Source: Chrysogorgia sp. JL179-B06 (Eukaryota > Cnidaria > Anthozoa > Scleralcyonacea > Chrysogorgiidae). Taken from it: DNA of 64,000 nt. The notes under the pieces were generated by a model. It saw only the letters and a list, made by a program, of their open reading frames with translations. It did not search any database and had not been told where the DNA came from. A program made the translations under genes and the position numbers. The stretch is from contig JAYKKM010000005.1 in the NCBI GenBank assembly GCA_035772405.1, positions 2,089,501 to 2,153,500 of the forward strand, in the 5' to 3' direction. Shown piece after piece: positions 57,401-64,000 of the stretch (position 1 is its first letter; each line of letters begins with the position of its first letter).

Positions 57401-58053
57401 AGAATTTAGTCGCTGTCCACAAAGTCAAAGAGACGCTGACATTAAATAGACCTGCATACGTGGGTATGTGCATACTAGACTTGAGCAAAACGTTGATGTA
57501 TGACTTCCACTACAACTATATCATGAAAAAGTACTCTAGCGATACCTGCAGACTACACTTCACCGACACTGACAGTCTGTTGTACACAATCAAAACTGAT
57601 GACGTTTATTCTGACTTCATGGAGGAGCGTGAAAAGTTTGACAATAGCGATTACCCTGCAGACAACCCATTCGCTTTCAAAGAGAACAAGAAAGTCATTG
57701 GCAAGATGAAGGACGAGTGCGCTGGAACACCAATTATTGAGTTCGTCGGGTTGCGTAGTAAAATGTATAGCTATTTGAAAGAGGATGGGGGTGGTGGGAA
57801 AACTGCTAAAGGTATTAGAAAGAATATAATTAAAAAAGTGATCAGACACGAAGATTATAAAAGTGTGTTACTTGAGCAGAAACAATTGCGACACACAATG
57901 AAGACCATTAGAAGTGTCAAACATCAGCTCGGTAGCTATGAAATTAATAAAGTATCGCTATCCTGCTTCGACGATAAACGATACCTTTTAGAAAATGGTA
58001 TTGACTCCTATGCGTATGGTCACAAAAACATTGTAGTGAGAGACATACCTTAA
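54463..58053 (+). CDS. Polinton protein-primed family B DNA polymerase with embedded HNH domain, 1196 aa
   Basis: The replicative enzyme of the element. A Cys/His finger (HFCRYCLQCF...ERHVEVC) precedes the proofreading exonuclease: ExoI YADFEA (D383, E385), ExoII FHNLRGYDS (N529, D534) and ExoIII YLKSDV (Y672, D676). Between ExoI and ExoII sits an endonuclease-VII/HNH-like zinc domain: CHIC (481-484), DHCH (497-500) and H..CN (about 510-514). The polymerase palm has motif A LDANNLYG (771-778), motif B KLMNNSVFG (934-942) and motif C TDTDS (1034-1038). All catalytic Asp residues are present and the frame is intact over its full length. Family members use a terminal protein as primer at linear ends. 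The roughly 370-residue N-terminal region may include that function, but this is inference. The stop is 45 bp before the right TIR. Confidence 0.96.
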   Translation: MSRTVRNPLKKRRAHKTSAAVVNSLTDEATNVHGFFRDQETQPVVEDLTPSTHLLDRALRGFTRSYGVEVIDDRDINQVSGSRSAVINLLRRELGETNGMKVVETVKVTFEKVLELDKTTYKTAYFNSETFVVINEHDIEGVANRGSEQILTRIAGWLSEGSGWTIDKIDAHYVNVAIYRPLHGSSYIALPKELRNSMKGLINVNNDDDNECFRWCHLAHKFPVGKHSDRTSKYARHVGELNYDGVDFPVTLKDYNKIEKANEISINVFGYENKQPFPVYVSKEACPDHMDLLLITNDVGNKHYVYIRDFNKFMYRQTEHKARKHFCRYCLQCFTRADVLERHVEVCLVINGRQAIKMPQKGAKVKYENFSRQLNVPFVVYADFEAITQKVHTATPSSECSYTNAYQRHVDCGYGYKLVCCYDNAYSKPVKVYRGENAVNKFIGEMLEIVEYCKETSESHFNKEMILTDADKKNFDEAKSCHICSVEYTGADVRVRDHCHVSGKYRGSAHRQCNVNFRLTDKIPVIFHNLRGYDSHFIMQEIGKFGQDINVIPNNMEKYMAFMLGKNLVFLDSFQFMSSGLDNLVKNLPRDTFKYTSEVFRDEGLALMTRKGVYPYDYMDSFEKFDERELPSKKDFYNVLNDEHITEEMHERAIDVWDYFDVESMGGYHDLYLKSDVLLLADVFENFRKTCHREYKLDPCHYFTSPGLAWDAMLKMTGVELELLSDIDMFQFVELGMRGGVSYICNRHGVANNKYMKGYDKAQESKYLMYLDANNLYGWAMSRSLPTGGFKWLTEKEIKKVNLHDYHNNSEKGLLLEVDLEYPAHLHDLHNDYPLAPEKMEITVDMLSEYCTKIKNKFNVSVGGVKKLVTNLMDKKKYVCHYGNLQLYMDLGLKINKIHRVLQFDQSKWLGKYIDFNTVKRTAAKNAFEKDFFKLMNNSVFGKTMENLRKRVDVRLVTTAKKLEKLVSKPTFVSCKIFSENLVAVHKVKETLTLNRPAYVGMCILDLSKTLMYDFHYNYIMKKYSSDTCRLHFTDTDSLLYTIKTDDVYSDFMEEREKFDNSDYPADNPFAFKENKKVIGKMKDECAGTPIIEFVGLRSKMYSYLKEDGGGGKTAKGIRKNIIKKVIRHEDYKSVLLEQKQLRHTMKTIRSVKHQLGSYEINKVSLSCFDDKRYLLENGIDSYAYGHKNIVVRDIP

Positions 58054-58097
58054 ACACTGCGACGTGATTCCCATAAGGTCACTCTCTCCACGCGTGC

Positions 58098-58354
58098 GAA
58101 ATTGCAAACGCTTTTCTCACCGACTTGTTAATCAGCAAATTCGCTAGCTCACTAAACGGGTTGAACGCCATTGAGAACCCTGACGAACTAAACGACGAGT
58201 TGTAAAAAGACTCGTTGAAAGCATTGCCGCGATTGTGACACCGTACGTGCCTTTCTTGGGCTTGTTGTCGGGAGGAATCACAACGTCAAAATATGTGTAC
58301 GACCACCATTTCAGAAGTGCGACAAACACTGAAAATAGCGAGCGAGCGGACTAA
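58098..58354 (+). pseudogene. broken copy of the 3' end of the 173-aa gene inside the right TIR
   Basis: The region mirrors codons from about residue 83 to the stop of the gene at 40,793-41,314. It shares NAFLTDLLISKFAS and NAIENPDELNDEL, then meets TAA at 58,203. A deletion of about a dozen bases follows, next to the stop. It has no start codon of its own. It exists because the terminal repeat extends into the gene at the other end. Confidence 0.85.
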
Positions 58355-58554
58355 TTTGCATGCTAGCAGGTGGCTTCATAACAACCGCGCGAGCCCATTC
58401 ACACAACAGTTTTTTATTCACGATATTTATAGTGTACAATTTAACGAGTACGCTCAAAGTTAGACAGTCTTAGCATGGTGGTCCTCACTCCTTCTTCAAA
58501 CACTGCGATTCTTCTCTCATAGTCAGCACGACAGCAGGTGGTTGTACGTGGTGT

Positions 58555-58735
58555 GTTGCTAACAACAACATTCCATTGCGAATAGCAACCACAACTTTTT
58601 GAAAAAAATATTTTAAAATGAAAATATTTTTTCAAAGTGAAAATATTTTTTAAAAGTGAAAATATTTTTTAAAAGTGAAAACATTTTTTTTGAAAAGTCG
58701 TGGTTGCTATTCGCAATGGAATGTTGTTGCTAGCA
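58555..58735. repeat. subterminal palindrome, right TIR
   Basis: Mirror copy of the palindrome at 40,402-40,576, with the same gcaatggaatgttgttgcta arm and AT-rich central repeats. Confidence 0.88.
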
Positions 58736-59097
58736 ACATCAACAGGTGACCTTGATTCGTATAGCAGGTAGAGCACTCTCGCATATGAAATCTATTTAAC
58801 ACTACCACTAAACTCTAGTGGCTCTCTCGCTGAAATTTATTAAACATCGTCACTAGAATCACAATCTAGTGGCTTTTTTTTTCGCGCACGAATTGAAACA
58901 ATGGTAGAGCGCGTCTGTTGTAGTTTGTTGAACACAAATGCGAAAATGACGACACAAAACTTTCTCTAAATTTTGACGAAACGTGTCGTATTTCGTCAAA
59001 ATAGTGATTTGGTGTTGTCTCGTGAGTCTCGCGTGTGTTTGGCATCAATTTAGTAGAAAACGTGGGAGGGGTGTTTAGATTGACTAACGATTGCTGT

Positions 59098-59266
59098 AGT
59101 AGTATAGCAAGTGGGGCTGCGAGCTTATTCGACGTCAATCGTGAGTATAAATACCAAAACATCGCCAAATTTGTCGAGTCGTGACTTGGCCAAATTTGGT
59201 GATGTTTTGGTATTTATACTCACGGTTGAGGTCGATTGGGCTCGCAGCCCCACTTGCTATACTACT
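59098..59266. repeat. 169-bp terminal palindrome, right end
   Basis: Mirror copy of 39,869-40,037. The two ends keep the same length and the same few mismatches. Confidence 0.92.
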
Positions 59267-59305
59267 TATATATATATTATTATATATATATATATATATA
59301 TATAT

Positions 59306-59382
<77 letters not shown>
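59267..59382. repeat. (TA)n microsatellite, right insertion flank of the Polinton
   Basis: TA tract with TTATTA interruptions near 59,278 and 59,305; starts at the Polinton's last base. Confidence 0.95.
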
Positions 59383-59384
<2 letters not shown>

Positions 59385-59481
59385 AAAAATAGCGTGTAAC
59401 ATAAAGATCACTAGATTGGCGTAAGGTATAAGATCACGTAAGCGTGAAACTCCGAGTAGCGACTCGCATTAAAAGTTAATA

Positions 59482-59569
<88 letters not shown>
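59383..59569. repeat. spacer and second (TA)n tract
   Basis: About 100 bp of unique sequence (59,383-59,485) followed by roughly 42 TA repeats up to 59,569. Confidence 0.85.
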
Positions 59570-59571
<2 letters not shown>

Positions 59572-61274
59572 TGTAAATCCAAATACTGTGTTTAAAATAT
59601 TGTGTTTTTTTATTATAATCTGCGGACTGCAGACCGGACTATAAAATGCAAACTGGAAGACTGCGGGAGATCCCGCCAAGCTGCAGTCACGTGATCGCCT
59701 TGTCCATGATACAATCTAGATCGAAATGAGTCAAAACGTACTGTGTGATATTGAGGAGTTTTCCACAGTTAAAACGAGAACTGGCGATTTAATATATTAG
59801 CACAACAAAATGTGTAAACGCGTTTCGTTTTAAACTAATGGATAAACTGTTCGTGCAGGGGTCGGTTGCATAGGCGTAGGAACCGGGGGGCTTCAGTACC
59901 CCAAATTTTAAATGATGGTTCAAAAAAAAGATGGATGCCCAAAAATCAGGACAAGCGTTGCTAAATTTAATGTTATTTTTCCAATTGTATTAGTACGATT
60001 ATAGAGGCTAAGAGAGAAGCTACTTTAAAGTAATCTACCCACGGGCTTCATCTACACGAGATTTTACAAACGGGTGTAGCCTGAAATGCCTGAAGTGTTA
60101 GCCAACCCCTAAACCCTTGCCACGCGAGTGTTATATTGGTTCCCAGACTCTTCTGTCAGCACTAGGCGCAAAAAATGGCGTCACATGGTAAGAGGCAGCA
60201 GGTAAGCTTGGATTCATTTGAACTATGCTCGCTGTAGAATTAGATGAAAAAGTTTGCTCAAATATAAATTGCTGCAAATTGTCTTTCCGAGTTCTAGATT
60301 TCAAAATTTTCCGAGGGGAGTTCCCCCCCCCCCCCCCACCCCCAAAAAATGCGGTCACTAATTACCTGCTTGTCGACTTCAGCCCCTCAACTACGCCTCT
60401 GGTCGGTTGTGTGAAACTTTTAACTATGATTTAACTTAGTGTATAATTAACGATAACTGTAGTTAAAGTTCACTACCTTTTTATACAGCCGGGCTGTAAA
60501 AGAAAATAATCTTTCGACTGATAAACAATTTGGGTTTAAATCCAAATCTTCCACAAGTAAGATGGAGGAAATGATAAGTATTTTGTTTGTGTACCAGACA
60601 ATGGACACAGACTATACGTAATACGTCATAGACGCATCAAGGTTGTTTTCTCAAGATTTAGAAACTTTACAGCAACAAAAATCCAAATCATAACCCAAAT
60701 AAACTCTAGTCCTAACCCATGAAATAAAGAAATACTAACCCTACTTCTAAACCTAAAATTTCAATGACGTGAAGACAGAGCCAAGAATGAGCCAAAAGAT
60801 AGGAGAGGTTTTAGGAGACACTTGTCATTAGCCTGCAGTCTTGAATGTGATCCTAGCCGTGGCTTTAATCTCTGAATCTGAACGTTACTACTGAACGCAA
60901 AATCCGATGCGAAAAATCGTAACATTTTATTTGGCAACAGAAACAATTGCCGAATGGACGTGCGTCAGCAACAAAAACGGAGATAATAAGAACAACGTTT
61001 CAGATTATCGTTGTACCGCGCGCATATTGATTGAGGTTACCGCGCGCAGGTTTTTCCCAGGTACTCAGGTCAAGTGCCGAGTTATTTACTACAAAGTACA
61101 TATAGTATAGGTATATATCTTCCTAGCTTACAGGGTTACGGTTTGTCGAAATCCTAATTTTAAAAATTTTAATCCGAATCCAATTGGATGGGATTCGGAT
61201 TACCTATATTGTGTAGTAATAAATGACGCATATTGCTTAAGACGTTAATTTGTTTTCATTTTTGTTTCGTGTAG
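59570..61274 (+). other. end of the giant CTH intron, no gene seen
   Basis: AT-rich intron sequence with no frame of recognisable coding type. It holds a run of 15 C at about 60,323-60,337. Matching ggcgtaggaaccggggg (59,873) and cccctcaactacgcct (60,383) half-ends may mark a small unclassified repeat of about 530 bp. Confidence 0.45.
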
Positions 61275-61327
61275 CTCTTTATTCTTGCTGAAAGTTTGGG
61301 TGGTTTTGACAGCTTAGTTGAACTTCC
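61275..61327 (+). CDS. CTH: cystathionine gamma-lyase, exon after the giant intron
   Basis: The acceptor is cgtgtag and the donor gtaagtt. The exon encodes LFILAESLGGFDSLVEL plus two bases of a Pro codon, the highly conserved LFTLAESLGG(F/V)ES segment. It joins in phase 0 to the exon ending at 38,448, so the 22.8-kb intron with the Polinton must be spliced out for the enzyme to be made. Confidence 0.93.
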
Positions 61328-61420
61328 GTAAGTTAATAATGTTTTCACTGCTTTATGACTACATAACAAATGTAAAGTTTTTCTGTACATTGATCTCTAC
61401 AATATTTGGAAACTGTTTAG

Positions 61421-61487
61421 AGCTCTAATGACTCATGCGTCTGTACCTCCTGATCAAAGAGAAGTTTTAGGAATCTCAGATACTTTG
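61421..61487 (+). CDS. CTH: cystathionine gamma-lyase, exon
   Basis: The acceptor is actgtttag and the donor gtaagt. It completes Pro, then reads ALMTHASVPPDQREVLGISDTL, matching P(A)IMTHAS...LGI.DTL of the family. Confidence 0.93.
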
Positions 61488-61595
61488 GTAAGTTTTTACG
61501 AAGCCCTTTAAAAGTATGGTTAAAAATCAACATTTTAGCTCAAACTGCCTTGGTGAGTCACTCTGCACTTCACATATTGCGTGTTTGCGTTATAG

Positions 61596-61671
61596 ATTCG
61601 TCTTTCAGTTGGTCTTGAAGATAGTGAAGACATAATCAATGATTTGGATCAGGCTTTAAAAGCTGCATGCA
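61596..61671 (+). CDS. CTH: cystathionine gamma-lyase, last recognisable exon
   Basis: The acceptor is gcgttatag. The exon encodes IRLSVGLEDSEDIINDLDQA followed by LKAAC, the C-terminal signature (LSVG.E...DL..DL.QAL). At 61,671 a good donor (a|gtaagtg) is present, so a tiny final exon may lie downstream. If it is not spliced, the frame runs on for about 20 codons to a TAG at 61,731-61,733. The family ends only a few residues after this point, so either works. Confidence 0.88.
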
Positions 61672-61984
61672 GTAAGTGTACCGTGCAACAGCTGTGTGGG
61701 AATAATATACCATATTTTGTGTTTGTTTTATAGTATTTTATATTATTTATGCAAGAACTCTGGTTCTGGTGTGGCGTGGCCCTAAGCCCAGGTTCATTTC
61801 ACTATTTCGCGCGCTGCCAGAGGAATGTATTTCGCGGGGACTTTCAAAACAATGGAAATTTCTCTGACGACAAGCAAAAACGGAAAACATGACGTCAATA
61901 TCGAAATTATTTCGCTGGCGACGAGTGAAACTGTGAAGTGGAAAATGGTCTTTACTCGCGCAGAAATTGAAAATGCTTCAATCT

Positions 61985-62064
61985 GATTGGCTAAGCTGTA
62001 TTCGCTATAAATAAAGCCTAGTTCTCTAAGTTTTATTTATAGCGAATATAGCTTATAGCCAATC
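61985..62064. repeat. 80-bp inverted repeat
   Basis: Arms gattggctaagctgtattcg and cgaatatagcttatagccaatc (with tataaataaa/tttatttata inside) flank an 11-18 bp centre. It is possibly a foldback element or a very small MITE. Confidence 0.75.
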
Positions 62065-62863
62065 ATATTACAGTATTTTAAATTTATATTCATTGGTTTA
62101 CGACATATGAAAACGCTTTTCTGAAATGCTTCTCGGCAATTGTCTTATATAAAAACAGATTGTTTATTGCGATCGTCACCGATATTGGTGGATTGCAATT
62201 AATCCTTTGAGATGCAAAGGACAAACGAAAATTTCCGATAAACATGCGTGAAATCTATTTTTTGTTCAGTTTAAGCCCGCAATGTGCTTTCGGGTAATAG
62301 CCACAATTGGTATCGGGAATGAATTAAGGTTTAAGGTTTCAATGAAATTGTGGGATGCCCACGAGTTTCAGTCTGAACAACATCGTTCTTCAGCAAGCGA
62401 GTCAAGTGGTTCGTTCTTCAGCAAGCCAAGTGTGTTATTTTTCAAGTGTCTTTTTCGGTTCCGCCTCCTCGGGTGTCATGAACGTGCCATCTTCGCGCTG
62501 AGTAGGTTTTCTTCAACGGTTGTCGAGGAGAAGCCGTCGTTCTCGATCATTCCATTGTTCGGCTGGTAAATAACTTTACATTTATGACTATGAAATGCGT
62601 TGTATAAACCATTAGGTGACAATTGGCAAAGAAGTTGCTCAGATGTTACGGAATTTGCGTCTTGTCAGAAGTGAAAAAGTCTTGTCTTGGAGTGTGAAAC
62701 CAACTACACAACATGGCGATCTTGGTATATATCGCATTTTCGTTACGTCAGTTTTAGTGTAAACTATTTCTAGTAAAGGTTAAATTTCACTGTTTATTGG
62801 ATATTTTCGTATGTCAAGGATGAGAGCGGCCTCTTTTCCAGTCATCCCAAGAACTTGCTAACA

Positions 62864-63025
62864 GCTCGCTGCGAGGGGGTCAGCATTAGATCCCATCCTG
62901 CACTAAGCTTCAAAATCAAAATCGAGATCAGAGAGATCAGAGACTGTAAGCTTCGTTATCTGGCCTCTTGATTTTGGAGCTTAGCCAGGTGGATGGGATG
63001 TAATGGTGACCCACTCGTAACGAGA
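62864..63025. repeat. about 160-bp foldback element
   Basis: Imperfect arms: ctcgctgcgag, gggtca, gatcccatcc, aagcttcaaaatcaa on the left. These are answered by ttgattttggagctt, ggatgggatg, tgaccc and actcgtaacgag on the right. It has no coding capacity. A MITE is likely, family unknown. Confidence 0.6.
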
Positions 63026-63947
63026 GAACGTGTTCGCAAGTAATCTTCAGCCAAAACAAAACAAAAATACATGTGGCTAGGGATACTACTACACGTTTCC
63101 CCAATTACGGTAGCCCCTTATTATGTCGGTAAAATTAGTGCGCTCATTAGAAAACAGTAGAGAAATTTACAGCAATTGTTTTCGTTTTTTCCCTAGGTTA
63201 ATTAAAACCACATTTCCTTGTAATGATTCAACCACATTGCATCAATAACACGTCATGACTCATGTTGGATCTACATTTACGAGTATCAGGCTGAGAGGAG
63301 CCATGAACCTCAGTGAACATATTTTTAGTTCAAGTAATACGATAAGAAAGTAATACGATATAGCAGTTTGTAATGGAGTAAGCAAATTATGAGCCTCATA
63401 TTCGTTGATTGAGCTAACTAGCTGACGTTGAATAAAACGTCTAATAAAGTTCAACATCTAAAAAATAAAAATGCGTTTTGGTCGTTATTGATTTTAAATA
63501 ATTAAATTATTTGGTCAATGAGACACCGCTTTTTAAAAAAATACAGTTTTTTCTAGATGATTTATAAAAATCACAAGTGCTTAAACCCCAGATACTATAT
63601 TACTGATAGGTTCTACATCAAGTGTATAGTTGAATATCAAAATGATTTATGATTTGAGCTTTGCCTTGATGTTCTATAAAGGTTTATTTGTACGAAATAT
63701 GCCAATGAGTGTGACGTCATACAGTCATCATTTCCAATACAATAGTCGGAGATGGGGTTCATTAGGGGTCCCTTTTTCTCTGAGTCGAAATCTCTGATGT
63801 CCCCTGATGTTGTGACCCCCAAATCGCCAGTTACCAGCGATCACCGACCGCCCCCGGGTCCCCAAGACAGAGAGGTCACACCCCCTTTCGCAAGCTGGTA
63901 AAAAGAGGTTTGATCCACCGGTCCGACCGACGAGGGGGGAGAGCATC

Positions 63948-64000
63948 ATGGAGAACATGTCACGTGAGCAGCTTGAGCAAGCGGCGTACGAGGAGCTAAA
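63948..64000 (+). CDS. possible 5' end of an unidentified coding frame, cut by window edge
   Basis: An ATG in gagcatcATGGAG opens a frame MENMSREQLEQAAYEELK that runs off the window. The sequence and the 200 bp before it are much richer in G and C than the surroundings, which suggests a gene or retroelement start. Eighteen codons are too few for identification. Confidence 0.3.
   Translation, partial: MENMSREQLEQAAYEEL

Larger units (their letters stand above)
39869..59266 (+). mobile_element. Maverick/Polinton DNA transposon, apparently full length (19,398 bp)
   Basis: The left end agtagtatagcaagtggg and the right end cccacttgctatactact are mirror images. The element starts AG and ends CT, as described for Polintons. 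Both flanks are (TA)n, so the expected 6-bp target duplication would be TATATA and cannot be told from the tract. Between terminal inverted repeats of about 1.2 kb lie 17 closely packed genes. They include the defining set: family B protein-primed polymerase, retroviral-type integrase, FtsK/A32-like packaging ATPase, double jelly-roll major capsid protein and a putative single jelly-roll penton. All frames are open except a thymidine-kinase-like gene with a 1-base shift. Base composition is clearly more GC-rich than the surrounding intron. The near-identical ends and intact frames argue for recent insertion. Confidence 0.95.
58098..59266. repeat. right terminal inverted repeat of the Polinton
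   Basis: Reverse complement of the left TIR with scattered substitutions and small indels. It ends in the same AG/CT terminus against (TA)n. It is about 31 bp shorter than the left copy. Confidence 0.9.
61734..63947. other. CTH 3' flank, no gene seen
   Basis: No frame of recognisable coding type. It contains two inverted repeats listed separately. GC content rises in the last 250 bp. Confidence 0.5.

Noticed and set aside
39869..59266. Integrated bacteriophage or bacterial contamination
   Set aside because: Fibre-like and tightly packed genes suggest this at first. However, the element has Polinton ends, a Polinton polymerase/integrase/capsid set, and host exons on both sides that join in frame.
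59873..60400. Transposon bounded by ggcgtagg and cctacgcc-like half-ends
   Set aside because: The half-ends are short and the interior shows nothing diagnostic, so it is kept only as a remark on the intron.

Overview
The window is animal (metazoan) nuclear DNA. It holds a spliced host gene with GT-AG introns, CR1/L2-like and Penelope-like retroelement fragments, MITEs, long (TA)n tracts, two very large minisatellites and one 19.4-kb self-synthesising Maverick/Polinton DNA transposon. The style of the retroelement fragments and the tRNA-like repeat suggests an invertebrate, possibly a cnidarian. That is an impression, not a proof.

Layout. From 1 to about 26,985 there is one uninterrupted-looking 20-bp minisatellite of roughly 1,340 units. 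It continues past the left edge and is broken by a 180-bp MITE at 2881-3060. From 27,259 to 28,235 lie two non-LTR retrotransposon 3' ends. From 28,236 to 30,823 lies a 24-bp minisatellite interrupted by a 282-bp TA-flanked MITE. From 30,900 to about 61,671 ten exons of a cystathionine gamma-lyase (CTH) gene run on the + strand. Its 5' exons are not in the window, so both minisatellites probably sit in an upstream intron. One CTH intron carries an antisense fossil of a Polinton gene (33.7-34.0 kb) and another carries a CR1/L2-like fragment (35.7-36.4 kb).

The largest visible intron (38,449-61,274) holds a Penelope-like GIY-YIG fragment, a 534-bp palindrome with two tRNA-like heads, (TA)n tracts, and the Polinton at 39,869-59,266. 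The Polinton is inserted in a (TA)n tract. It has AG...CT ends, terminal inverted repeats of about 1.2 kb, and 17 tightly packed genes. The left half reads leftward: an unknown protein, a packaging ATPase, the major capsid protein, two paralogous coiled-coil/membrane proteins, a retroviral-type integrase and a putative penton. The middle reads rightward: a large membrane-anchored protein, a fibre-like protein, two tiny proteins and a BRO-N/nuclease/zinc-finger fusion. Two genes then read leftward: a thymidine kinase with a P-loop frameshift and an unknown Cys/His-rich protein. The right part reads rightward: three small membrane proteins, a VLTF3-like factor and the protein-primed DNA polymerase.

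Together these encode replication (polymerase, probably protein-primed from the hairpin-forming termini), integration, virion assembly and packaging, nucleotide supply (the broken kinase) and possibly late transcription. The element therefore looks like an integrated virus of the Polinton/adintovirus type rather than a minimal transposon. No adenain-like protease was recognised. The most unusual points are the poxvirus-like accessory genes, the 169-bp palindromes at both termini, the invasion of a gene by the terminal repeat, and a tandem duplication that carried a piece of the integrase gene with it.
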